From Gelidibacter mesophilus DSM 14095 (GTDB lineage: Bacteria > Bacteroidota > Bacteroidia > Flavobacteriales > Flavobacteriaceae), in the NCBI RefSeq assembly GCF_000423005.1, contig NZ_AUHD01000005.1, positions 124,001 through 188,000 of the forward strand: a DNA stretch of 64,000 bases, written 5' to 3'. The position numbers and the translations under genes are program-made. This document shows positions 11,201 to 19,230 of the stretch, piece by piece. The notes under the pieces are model-generated. The model was not told the origin of the DNA. It ran no database searches and saw only the letters and a list, made by a program, of their open reading frames with translations. Position 1 is the stretch's first letter; the number at the start of each line of letters is the position of its first letter.

Positions 11201-11706
11201 CCGCGTCCGCCACCACCCGAAGCAGCTTTCAGCATTAAGGGATACCCTATACTATGTGCTTCTGATAAAGCAATTTTTAAATTTGATAACTTCTTTTTGT
11301 TGCTTTCAATGATGGGAACTTTACATTTTACGGCAATTTTCTTTGCTGTGATCTTGTCGCCCAAAGCATCCATGACTTCCGGATCTGGACCGATGAAAAT
11401 AATTCCGTTTTTTGCACACCTTCTGGCAAATTCTGAGTTTTCAGACAGAAAACCATACCCTGGATGAATGGCATCCACATTTTTAGACTTTGCCAACTCA
11501 ATGATTTCATCCATATTCAAATATGGTTTCAACGGTTGATTGTCTTCTCCAATTTGATACGATTCATCGGCCTTATTGCGATGTTGGGAATAGCGGTCTT
11601 CATAGGTGTAGAGTGCGACAGTAGCAATATTCAATTCTGTACAGGCCCGCATGACACGTATGGCTATTTCTCCTCTGTTGGCAATAAGTACCTTTTGTAT
11701 CTTCAT
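8254..11706 (-). CDS. pyc: Pyruvate carboxylase
   Basis: 1150 residues, the usual length of a single-chain pyruvate carboxylase, which makes oxaloacetate from pyruvate and bicarbonate with ATP. Domains in order: biotin carboxylase (1-450; glycine-rich ATP loop KAASGGGGRGMR, and EVNPRIQVEHTVTE); carboxyltransferase (about 535-810; DTTMRDAHQSLLATRMRT, then the metal-site segment HLHTHDTSS); a tetramerisation/PYC_OADA region (about 830-1030); and a biotinyl domain with AMKMET, whose biotinylated lysine is Lys1116. The start MKIQKVLIANRGEIAIR is the normal start of the biotin carboxylase fold. It supplies oxaloacetate to the TCA cycle and gluconeogenesis. No key residue is missing. Confidence 0.97.
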   Translation of the reverse strand: MKIQKVLIANRGEIAIRVMRACTELNIATVALYTYEDRYSQHRNKADESYQIGEDNQPLKPYLNMDEIIELAKSKNVDAIHPGYGFLSENSEFARRCAKNGIIFIGPDPEVMDALGDKITAKKIAVKCKVPIIESNKKKLSNLKIALSEAHSIGYPLMLKAASGGGGRGMRIIRKDEDLEQNFDSARNEALNSFGDDTMFLEKYVEDPKHIEVQIVADNHGNIRHLFERDCSVQRRHQKVVEIAPSHNVSDKVKQELYKYAVDIATEVNYNNIGTVEFLVDKEDNVFFIEVNPRIQVEHTVTEMVTGIDLVKTQIFIAGGYKLSDQQIKIYEQETLKTYGFALQCRLTTEDPGNNFTPDYGTITTYRSASGMGIRLDAGSIYQGYSVSPFFDSMLVKVSAHGRTLDGAVRKMVRALKEFRIRGVNTNIHFLQNVILHDTFKEGKVTVNFIQNTPSLFKIKLPQDRTTKVTQFLAEVIVNGNSDVKYKDENKVFRNPKVPKYSLSAPHPKGTKDMLTEMGPEKFCEWLKNDTKIHYTDTTMRDAHQSLLATRMRTFDMMKVAESFSKNHPNTFSMEVWGGATFDVCLRFLHESPWTRLRELRKVVPNILFQMLLRGSNGVGYKAYPDNLIQKFVEKSWENGVDIFRIFDSLNWVKAMEPSINYVRNGTGGIAQAAISYTGNILDVNETKYTLQYYTQLAKDLENAGAHMIAIKDMAGLLKPYAATELVAALKDTVKLPIHLHTHDTSSLQTATYLKAIEAGVDVVDVALGGLSGLTSQPNFNAVVEMMKGQPRAHDFDMTTLNQFSNYWEDTREFYYPFESGLKAGTAEVFQHEIPGGQYSNLRPQAIALGLGDRFDEVKRMYAKVNTMFGNLIKVTPSSKVVGDMAIFMVTNNLTPEDVMERGEGISFPESVINFFKGDLGQPTGGFPKKLQKIILRNQKSYTDRPNAHLEPIDFDAEYEAFKKKFQKGFTRAIEIEDFLSYTLYPKVFEQAHENYKLYGNLSLVPTKNFFYGMKQREEILIELEPGKTIIVRLLSVGVPNEDGVRIVFFKVNGENRLVEVLDRSLNIKKETHEKIDPTNTSHIGAPLQGSLYKVLVKRGQKVKENDPLFIIEAMKMETTVTAVKAGEVKSITLKEGTMVIQDDLILTVE

Positions 11707-12112
11707 GGTGTATCTATGTTTTGTAATGATTTTGGATGTCTAAAAATACCGAATCTATAAGCTTACTTGTCAGTTTTCTGTCACGAAATTCTGAGTTTTA
11801 GAATGAAGAGCTCTGTCTTGATAATGAGATTTTTATCCACTTGTATTCAACGATTCGTTCGAAGATAATTTTTAAATTATTTAAAAACAAAAAGTAGGCT
11901 TAAAAATTAAAGCAGATTGGCTGTTTGATATATTTGAGATTAGGAGATTTTCGTGAAGGATACATCCTGTGGTCAACGCTTTTAATCTATAAAACATGAC
12001 TAATTTTCATAAAAAAACCATCCCGCTTTTGACGGGATGGTTTTATCATTTTGAACTTTAAATTGCATTGTCGCACATAAAGGCGCCTCGCAATGACCAG
12101 CATTATGGTACT
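11707..12112. other. Intergenic region between pyc and htpG
   Basis: 406 bases without a convincing gene. It should hold the pyc promoter (minus strand) and the htpG terminator at 12014-12044. I see no RNA gene or repeat. Confidence 0.6.
12014..12044. terminator. htpG terminator
   Basis: A perfect 12-bp stem, AAAACCATCCCG pairing with CGGGATGGTTTT, around a 7-base loop. It is flanked by an A-run on one side and TTTT on the other, so it can terminate on the minus strand about 70 bases after the htpG stop. Confidence 0.88.
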
Positions 12113-14026
12113 TTATTTTATCATGTCATAAGAACGCTTGATGAATTCGCTCAGTTCTTTTCCTTTCAACAAGCCTTGAGAAAGACGTGCTAAATCTAAA
12201 CTTTGAGAAATCAATCGCTCTTGTTTTTTCTTGGTTTTAGTGCTTAGAATTTCACTTACCAATTCCGAATTGGTATTGACCACCAAGTTATACATTTCTG
12301 GCATATTGCCCATCCCAAACATACCGCCACCGCCAGTTGCTTGCATCTCTTTCATACGACGCATAAACTCTGGTTGGGTGATGATGAATGGTGACGCATC
12401 GCTATCCATAGCCTCCAGTTGGACCATAAACTTCTCAGAAGGAATTGCTTCTTTCAAAATCGTTTCCAATTCGGTTTGTTGCTCCTCGGACAGTTTTGAA
12501 ATTTTAGTGTCATCTTTCTTGATCAAATTGTCAACATGATCAGCATCCACACGTGCAAAGGTGATGTTCTCCTTAGTAGATTCCATTTTCTGCATCAAGT
12601 GACTGATAATTGGCGAATCCAATAACAACACTTCATATCCTTTTGCTTTCGCAGCTTCAGTATAACTGTGTTGTGCATCTTCGTTAGAAGCATATAAAAT
12701 GACTAGTTTGCCATCTTTATCCGTTTGGTTATCCTTGATTTTGTCAAACAATTCTTGATAGGTATAATATTTACCGTCAACCGTTGGATATAGCGCAAAT
12801 GCCTCTGCTTTATCAAAGAATTTATCTTCTGAAAGCATTCCGTATTCAATCACAATTTTGATGTCATTCCATTTTTTCTCAAAATCCCCACGATTCTCAT
12901 TGAACAATGATTTCAATTTATCCGCTACTTTACGTGTGATATATGAAGAAATTTTCTTCACATTACCGTCTGCTTGCAAATAACTACGTGAAACGTTCAA
13001 TGGAATATCTGGAGAATCAATCACCCCTCTTAACATGGTCAAGAACTCAGGAACGATGCCTTCAACATTATCCGTGACAAATACCTGATTTTGATACAAT
13101 TGAATTTTATCCTTTTGGATATTCAAATCACCCGTCATTTTAGGGAAATATAAAATTCCGGTTAAATTGAACGGATAATCCACATTCAAATGGATATGGA
13201 ATAACGGCTCTTCAAATTGCATTGGATACATTTCCCTGTAAAAAGAATTGTAGTCCTTATCTTCTAATTCAGTAGGTTGTTTGGTCCATGCTGGATTAGG
13301 ATTGTTGATGATATTATCAACTGTTATTTTCTTTTGAGGTTCAGTAGTTTCTTTACCGTCTTTATCTTTTTTGGTCTCTGGTTTGTGGTCTGGATCATTA
13401 ACTTCCTTAGTTCCAAATTTGATTGGAATAGGCATGAACTTATTGTACTTGGTCAATAGTTCACGGATTTTAGATTCTTCTAAAAACTCCGTAGAATCTT
13501 CTGCAATATGAAGAATGATTTCTGTACCGCGTTCCGTTTTAGGATCTGGTTCTAATGTAAATTCTGGAGAACCATCACAAGTCCAACGTGCGCCTTCTGT
13601 ATCTTCTTTATAGGATTTAGTAATGAGTTCAACTTTCTCTGCCACCATAAAAGCGGAATAAAAACCTAACCCAAAATGACCGATGATACCAGAATCTTTT
13701 CCAGCATCTTTATATTTGTCTAAGAACTCCTCAGCTCCTGAAAAAGCGATTTGGTTGATGTATTTTTCAACTTCTTCAGCAGTCATTCCAATTCCTTCGT
13801 CGATGATGTGCAGTTTTTTACCCTCTTTATCGATTTTGACTTCGATTTGGGGGTTACCATATTCTACTTTTGCTTCGCCAATATTGGTTAAATGCTTTAA
13901 TTTTAACGTAGCATCTGTAGCATTACTGATCAACTCACGTAAAAATATTTCGTGATCACTGTACAAGAACTTCTTTATCAGTGGAAAGATATTCTCTACC
14001 GAAACATTAATATTTCCTTTTGTCAT
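12113..14026 (-). CDS. htpG: Molecular chaperone HtpG (Hsp90)
   Basis: 637 residues from the ATG at 14026. A start eight codons earlier is possible, but MTKGNINVSVENIF matches the usual HtpG N-terminus. The N-terminal Bergerat ATPase domain (1-220) shows ELISNATDAT, DEGIGMT and the ATP lid GHFGLGFYSAFMV. The middle domain (about 250-480) contains LNVSRSYLQ, and the C-terminal dimerisation domain follows. It is an ATP-dependent cytosolic chaperone for late folding. One oddity is a charged Lys/Asp/Glu linker at about 220-245 (KKDKDGKETTEPQKK), longer than in E. coli HtpG. That is a known feature of Bacteroidota members as far as I recall. Upstream is a sigma-54-like motif (14096-14111). Confidence 0.96.
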   Translation of the reverse strand: MTKGNINVSVENIFPLIKKFLYSDHEIFLRELISNATDATLKLKHLTNIGEAKVEYGNPQIEVKIDKEGKKLHIIDEGIGMTAEEVEKYINQIAFSGAEEFLDKYKDAGKDSGIIGHFGLGFYSAFMVAEKVELITKSYKEDTEGARWTCDGSPEFTLEPDPKTERGTEIILHIAEDSTEFLEESKIRELLTKYNKFMPIPIKFGTKEVNDPDHKPETKKDKDGKETTEPQKKITVDNIINNPNPAWTKQPTELEDKDYNSFYREMYPMQFEEPLFHIHLNVDYPFNLTGILYFPKMTGDLNIQKDKIQLYQNQVFVTDNVEGIVPEFLTMLRGVIDSPDIPLNVSRSYLQADGNVKKISSYITRKVADKLKSLFNENRGDFEKKWNDIKIVIEYGMLSEDKFFDKAEAFALYPTVDGKYYTYQELFDKIKDNQTDKDGKLVILYASNEDAQHSYTEAAKAKGYEVLLLDSPIISHLMQKMESTKENITFARVDADHVDNLIKKDDTKISKLSEEQQTELETILKEAIPSEKFMVQLEAMDSDASPFIITQPEFMRRMKEMQATGGGGMFGMGNMPEMYNLVVNTNSELVSEILSTKTKKKQERLISQSLDLARLSQGLLKGKELSEFIKRSYDMIK

Positions 14027-14095
14027 ATTTAATTTATTAAATGTTCCCATTAAAATAGGAAACCGATTGAACTTTAGTTTGTTTCATTGTACTAG

Positions 14096-14111
14096 TCAAC
14101 AAAAATGCCAA
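14096..14111 (-). promoter_or_regulatory. Sigma-54-like -24/-12 motif upstream of htpG
   Basis: On the minus strand TTGGCA and TTGA sit with the sigma-54 spacing (TGGCAT, five bases, TTGA), 70 bases before the htpG start. The consensus is TGGCAC-N5-TTGC, so two positions differ. A chance match in AT-rich DNA is possible. Confidence 0.35.
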
Positions 14112-14137
14112 TTCAACTTTCGTGACAAGATGGCATA

Positions 14138-14170
14138 AGAAAAGCCATACTTTTGCAGAATGGCTTTTCT
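14138..14170. terminator. Hairpin terminator downstream of the S9 peptidase
   Basis: An 11-bp perfect stem, AGAAAAGCCAT pairing with ATGGCTTTTCT around an 11-base loop. It lies about 105 bases past the stop of the peptidase gene and ahead of htpG, so it separates the two minus-strand units. Confidence 0.65.
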
Positions 14171-14275
14171 CAGTTTTTAGTTTTCAGTTCTCGGTTATCA
14201 GGTAGTGACATTGAACTGTCATTTTACAATTCCCTGATCCCTCATCACTGTTCAAATCATCAATCTGTTATTTCT

Positions 14276-16725
14276 TTAATCCTTAATCTGCTCTCTCTTT
14301 TGAATCGATTCGTCGTTCTTTTTATTCTTCACATAGGTTTCCAACCATTGGTCTTGTTCCCAGAGCATGTGCAAAATGGATTCCTTGGCGCTATAGCCAT
14401 GACTTTCGTTAGGTAGCATGACCAATCTAACAGGTGCTCCCAATCCTTTTAAGGCGTTGAAATAACGCTCACTTTGCATTGGATAAGTTCCTGAGTTGTT
14501 ATCAGCTTCACCGTGAATCAATAATAAAGGTGTCTTCATAGTGTTGGCATTCATAAAAGGCGACATCGTGTTGTAAACATCTGGAGCTTCCCAATAGTTG
14601 CGCTCTTCACTTTGAAACCCAAAAGGTGTCAAAGTTCTATTATATGCCCCACTTCTGGCGATACCTGCAGCAAATAAATTGGAATGTGATAGTAAATTTG
14701 CCGTCATAAACGCCCCATAAGAATGTCCGCCAACCGCAACGCGATCGCGATCAATATAGCCCATGGCATCAACAGCATCAATGGCTGCCTTGGCATTGCC
14801 TACCAATTGTTTGACAAAAGTATCGTTGGGCTGATCATCACCCTCTCCTACAATCGGGAACGCAGCATCATCCAATACCACATAACCTCTGGCAACCCAA
14901 AATAAAGGTGAGCCGTAAGATGGATACGTAAATTCATTGGAGTTGGAGGTGTTTTGACCGGCGCTGTTTTTGTCTTTATATTCACGCGGATAGGCCCACA
15001 TGATCATCGGATATTTTTCACCTTTTTTATAATCGGTAGGCAAATACAAAGTTCCTGTGAGTGGCAATCCGTCATCACGTTTGTAGGTAATCACTTCTTT
15101 ATGGACATCCTGTATGCTCTTAAATGGATTCTCAAACTGCGTCAAAGGTTGTAGGCCAATACGCTTTTTGATGTTTCTGATATAATAATTTGGATATTCA
15201 TTTTTAGATTCAATCTGAACCACAAACTCTCCTGCTTTTGCATCTAAGGCAAAGGCGATATTCTCAACTTTATCGGTTAATTTCGATTGGTATAAGCGTT
15301 CGGTCTTTTGCGATTTAAGATTTATTTCATCTATAAAAGGGAATTGCCCATCGGCACTAAAACCATCACCAATTAAATAGGCTTTTCCATCATTGAGATC
15401 CAAACAGATTCATCATAAGCATTTAATGTGGTAACGAAATTTCCTGGATCACTATAGACATCTTGATAGTTTCTGTCCGAAAGCACTTTTGGAGCCTTAT
15501 TTGCGTTGGAAGGGTCAAACAAATACGTTCTTGTATTTCTGCTGTTCCACCATCTGTCATAAGCAATGGCCGTGTTGTCGTTCCCCCAACGAATTCCGGC
15601 AAAACGATCTTTTGTTTTTAAAAGGGATTGTTTCTTAGCTGTAAAGGGTGCTTTTAGTTGAAACACTTCATCTCTAAATGCTACTTCCTTAGCAGGATCT
15701 CCTTCGTCTAAAGCTTCGGTCCATACTAAGGTTGCAGGCTGGTCATTACGCCAGCTTAAATTACGCATTCCTGTACGTACAGCCATAAACCCTTGAGGTA
15801 AATCTTCGATAAGCGGCACTTCCAATATTTTTTTTACCAAGTTGGCATTGGCATCATAAATAGTTGTGGTCGATGGAAATCTGCTATAGGGAACTAAATA
15901 AGAAAAAGGTTTGTTTATGGTGGTGACCATCACATAGTTTCCATCAGGAGAGAAATTGATACTCTCGTAAATATCCGTTGATTTCCAATTGCTGGATTTC
16001 CCGTTGAGATCTATTTTTTGGATATCAGATAATGCCAATTGTTCAAAATTATATTCGTCGTTGGGGTTTTTCAGTAAATCCTGGTAAGTTCTATTTTGAG
16101 CTTTGACACCAGCTTCACTTACAGAGATTGTAGGGCCTTCGGGAACGGATTTTTTTGGATCAATTAATTGCTTTTTTGAGGATGGAAGCGTTTGGACCAA
16201 TAAGTAATCACTGCCCTTAGACCACGTATATGGCCTGCCCATGTTGGCGTTGAGGTTGTCTTCTGTTAATTTTTTTGCTTGAGCAGTATTGATATCTATA
16301 TACCATAATTCAACACCCTTAGATGTGGTATTTGTAAAAGCAGCAAAATTTTGATTAGGTGACCATGACAAATAAGCAAGACGCCCATTTTCTGGCATTC
16401 CAGAAATATCTTTAGGATCGCCATTCCTTCCTTTTCTGATTTTAAAATCGGTATAGTACGTAGTCCTGCTACCAATATTTGTTACCGGATTAATACGCAA
16501 TCCACCAAGACGCATTTCGGTTTCTGAAAGTTCATCAATGGTTTTATAATTGCTTCTATAAAGAAAAAGAATGTTTTCACCGTTGCGATCCATACTAATG
16601 CGGGGTGCCATTGGTGCCTCTGCAAGATTCAGGATGCTCTGATCAGGTTTTTGATAAGATAAATTGACTTGTCCAAAACTGATCAAGGACAGCAGAAAGA
16701 AGAAATTCAGTAATAATGCTTTCAT
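14276..16725 (-). pseudogene. S9 prolyl oligopeptidase-family peptidase (glutamyl endopeptidase-like), interrupted by a one-base frameshift
   Basis: Two overlapping frames together encode one protein of about 816 residues. The N-terminal frame (16725 to about 15400, 442 useful residues) has a signal peptide (MKALLLNFFFLLSLISFGQ) and a beta-propeller. It then runs into an early TAA at 15373-15375. The C-terminal frame (about 15400 to 14276) holds the alpha/beta hydrolase: nucleophile GGHSYGAF (Ser about 669), acid in HGEADNNSGTYP, and histidine in NESHGYSAKES. The DNN.GT and HGY.A.ES signatures match the S9D glutamyl endopeptidase group known from plastids. Adding one G in the TGGAT at 15400 rejoins the frames as VWDLNDGKAYL. 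This could be a real pseudogene or a base-calling error. Everything else looks intact, which favours a recent loss or an error. Confidence 0.85.
15397..15405 (-). other. Frameshift site in the S9 peptidase
   Basis: On the minus strand the reading switches frame at GTTTGGATC. An extra G after TGG would continue V-W-D-L-N-D-G in the downstream frame. No slippery heptamer or downstream pseudoknot is obvious, so programmed frameshifting is unlikely. Confidence 0.75.
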
Positions 16726-16901
16726 TATAATACGATTTTAGTTAAAAAGTTAAAAATACTCAAAACGCCATAGAGGTAGCCTCAAATTAATGTTAAAATG
16801 GATTGTGATTTTGGCAATATGGTATTTAAAATCTGTATTTTTATGAATACTGCGAATATTGTTTAAATTGCAAGACTTTTTAATAATTAATAAATTGACT
16901 T

Positions 16902-17912
16902 ATGTATAATTCCAAAATAATTGGATTAGGGCATTATGTTCCTGATAATGTGGTGACAAACGACGATCTTTCTAAAATGATGGATACTAATGACGAATGG
17001 ATCCAAGAGCGTACAGGCATAAAGGAGCGTCGCTGGGCAATTGAAAACGATGGAGATACAACTTCGGCAATGGGAGTCAAAGCTGCCAAAATAGCTATAG
17101 AGCGTGCAGGAATAGATAAGGATGATATAGATTTTATTGTGTTTGCAACCTTAAGTCCTGATATGTATTTTCCAGGACCCGGGGTTCAGGTGCAGCAGGC
17201 CTTAGATATAAAGACCGTGGGCTCATTGGATGTTCGGAATCAATGCTCAGGCTTTATATATGCAATCTCGGTTGCAGATCAATATATAAAAACTGGAATG
17301 TATAAAAATATTTTGGTTATTGGGAGTGAGTTACATTCCCACGGATTGGATAAAACAACGCGTGGGCGAGGTGTTACCGTTATTTTTGGTGATGGGGCAG
17401 GAGCTGCGATCTTAACAAGGGAGGAAGACAATTCTAAAGGAATTCTTTCTACGCATTTACATTCTCAAGGAGAGCATGCCGAAGAATTGGTATTGGTGGC
17501 TCCAGGAATGGGAAAACGTTGGGTAAATGATATCCTTAAAGATAATGATCCAAATGACGAAAGCTATTTTCCACATATGAATGGGCAATTTGTATTTAAA
17601 AATGCGGTGGTTAGATTTAGTGAAGTCATTATGGAAGGTCTGGCAAAAAATAATATGAAAAAGGAAGCTATTGATATGTTGATTCCCCATCAGGCTAATT
17701 TGAGAATTTCGCAGTTTATCCAGAAAAAATTCGAACTTAGAGATGACCAAGTGTTCAATAATATTCAAAAGTATGGTAATACTACAGCTGCTTCTATTCC
17801 GATTGCGCTTACTGAGGCATGGGAAGAAGGTAAAATAAAAGAAGGTGATGTGGTCGTTTTGGCCGCTTTTGGGAGTGGCTTTACATGGGGAAGTGTGATC
17901 ATTAAATGGTAA
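16902..17912 (+). CDS. 3-oxoacyl-ACP synthase III family protein (FabH-like)
   Basis: 336 residues, a normal length for a ketoacyl-ACP synthase III, which condenses an acyl-CoA with malonyl-ACP to start fatty-acid chains. The thiolase-fold catalytic triad is complete: Cys115 (NQCSGF), His263 (PHQANLR) and Asn293 (GNTTAAS). The N-terminal WIQERTGIKERRW motif and the C-terminal AFGSGFTWGS fit FabH. It is not beside plsX, rpmF or other fatty-acid genes, and flavobacteria usually carry several paralogues. It could therefore be the general enzyme or a specialised one (branched or secondary lipid), and I leave the symbol empty. The end of the gene is a 13-base direct repeat that includes the stop codon. 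Confidence 0.92.
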   Translation: MYNSKIIGLGHYVPDNVVTNDDLSKMMDTNDEWIQERTGIKERRWAIENDGDTTSAMGVKAAKIAIERAGIDKDDIDFIVFATLSPDMYFPGPGVQVQQALDIKTVGSLDVRNQCSGFIYAISVADQYIKTGMYKNILVIGSELHSHGLDKTTRGRGVTVIFGDGAGAAILTREEDNSKGILSTHLHSQGEHAEELVLVAPGMGKRWVNDILKDNDPNDESYFPHMNGQFVFKNAVVRFSEVIMEGLAKNNMKKEAIDMLIPHQANLRISQFIQKKFELRDDQVFNNIQKYGNTTAASIPIALTEAWEEGKIKEGDVVVLAAFGSGFTWGSVIIKW

Positions 17913-17928
17913 CAAAAAATGGTAACAA

Positions 17929-17948
17929 ATTCCTGCGAAGACAGGAAT
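17929..17948. repeat. Short dispersed hairpin, ATTCCTG/CAGGAAT type
   Basis: ATTCCTG-CGAAGA-CAGGAAT, a 7-bp perfect stem followed by TCTC, lies 17 bases after the FabH-like stop. A degenerate copy sits at 29391-29410, also just past a stop codon. Confidence 0.6.
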
Positions 17949-18485
17949 CTCGAGTTTAACTAAGGCAAATTTCGAGTATTAAAGGCGTTGTAGATTCTTT
18001 CAAAATTATTTTTCTCAGAATCTAAATAGCGAACACACTGAATTCGGGCAGACTAAAAGTCGGTTTCGTGAAATAGTTGATAAAGAATATGTTGTAACGC
18101 ATAATTATTCGAAGTCACTTTGGCAATTGTGAAATGTCTAGAACATTGATAGGAACAAAGTAGACGGAATGAATCCAATAGCTATTGGGATGGGAAAAGC
18201 TATACCTGTAGAATAGTAATAACAACAATGAGTTTTCTGCTACTAATCAAAATTAACTAACACTTGATTAACTTATGAAACTCATCACTATTATATTAGA
18301 CGTAGAAATTTCTATTTTATTTTATCAAAATCTAGTTTTAACATCAATTAACATCAATTCTGAAATTTTGAAGGTCAATACTTTCAAATTTAACTCTTGG
18401 CGTAGTGGAATGTGAGAAATTTTTTTCAAATTGAAAATACACTCATCTTGATTACTTAATGAAATTCGTGCATTTGTTCAAAATA

Positions 18486-18512
18486 AAAATCCAGAGGTCG
18501 ACTCTGGATTTT
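18486..18512. terminator. Stem-loop / possible terminator in the gene-poor region
   Basis: A perfect 11-bp stem, AAAATCCAGAG pairing with CTCTGGATTTT, has a GTCGA loop. It lies 573 bases past the FabH-like gene, so it may end a transcript that starts inside the gap rather than that gene. Confidence 0.55.
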
Positions 18513-18861
18513 GAATATTCCTAAATCCCAATCCTTTTTTTCTAAAAGTAGAAGGCTAATTCAAATCAATTTAAAAATAAGCATGGATAGTTAGGTGTAT
18601 TAAAAAAATGATGAAAATGTTAATTCTCAAAGCCATTCTTACGATTTAACATAATTTTAACACTAAATTTTTAATTATTTTTATAGTAGTTTACATTTTT
18701 GATTGAAGATTACTACCAGCTGAGTCTTACGTAAATTAGGGGTTCTTTCTAAATGGTTTTCTTATTTGGGTAATGAATTTTGATTCTTAATAAAAGGACG
18801 GTTAAATTTGCCAACTCTTACGCTCGTGTCAACCATTTTTATAATATCTAATTTTAAAGCA

Positions 18862-19230
18862 ATGTTATTAAATAAAAAAACTTTAGTATTCGGAGCCTCT
18901 TTAAATCCGAGCCGCTATTCCAATGTGGCGCTGCACAAATTGGTTGCTCACCAACATGACGTTGTGGCATTTGGGTTGCGGGAAGGGGTTGTTGCAGGTG
19001 TTAAAATTGATACGGAATTGAAACCATATACGGGTATTGATACGGTAACTTTATATATGAATGCCTCAAGACAAGTGCCATTTTATGAGTATTTGATGAC
19101 GTTAAAACCTGAGCGTGTTATTTTCAATCCAGGAACAGAAAACCCTGATTTTTTTAAAATGCTACGTGAAGCTAACATTGAATTTGAAATGGCTTGCACT
19201 CTAGTTTTGCTTGGTACGAATCAGTATTAA
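18862..19230 (+). CDS. CoA-binding domain protein (Rossmann fold, YccU-like)
   Basis: 122 residues from the ATG at 18862. The frame is open 18 codons further up, but that extension (PTLTLVSTIFIISNF) is not conserved-looking, and KKTLVFGASLNPSRYSNVA is the normal start of the fold. A glycine-poor CoA/nucleotide loop GASLNPSRYS lies at about 11-20. The VTLYMNASRQ and VIFNPGTENPDF motifs are typical of the CoA_binding_2 family. Cytosolic, with no known enzymatic role. Its last 30 bases overlap the 3' end of the convergent symporter gene. Confidence 0.88.
   Translation: MLLNKKTLVFGASLNPSRYSNVALHKLVAHQHDVVAFGLREGVVAGVKIDTELKPYTGIDTVTLYMNASRQVPFYEYLMTLKPERVIFNPGTENPDFFKMLREANIEFEMACTLVLLGTNQY

Larger units (their letters stand above)
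17913..18861. other. 949-base gene-poor region
   Basis: No gene here is supported. It contains the hairpin at 17929-17948, a stretch (about 18032-18223) that reads like a decayed coding sequence, and a strong stem-loop at 18486-18512. The last 300 bases are very AT-rich. I see no tRNA or known structured RNA. A 46-codon ATG frame at 18275-18415 has low-complexity composition and no features, and I do not call it. Confidence 0.6.

Noticed and set aside
15373-15410. Programmed -1 frameshift in the S9 peptidase
   Set aside because: No X-XXY-YYZ slippery heptamer and no strong downstream structure; a lost G is simpler.
18275-18415. 46-codon ATG frame in the gene-poor region
   Set aside because: Isoleucine/asparagine-rich, low complexity, no ribosome-binding signal and no motif.
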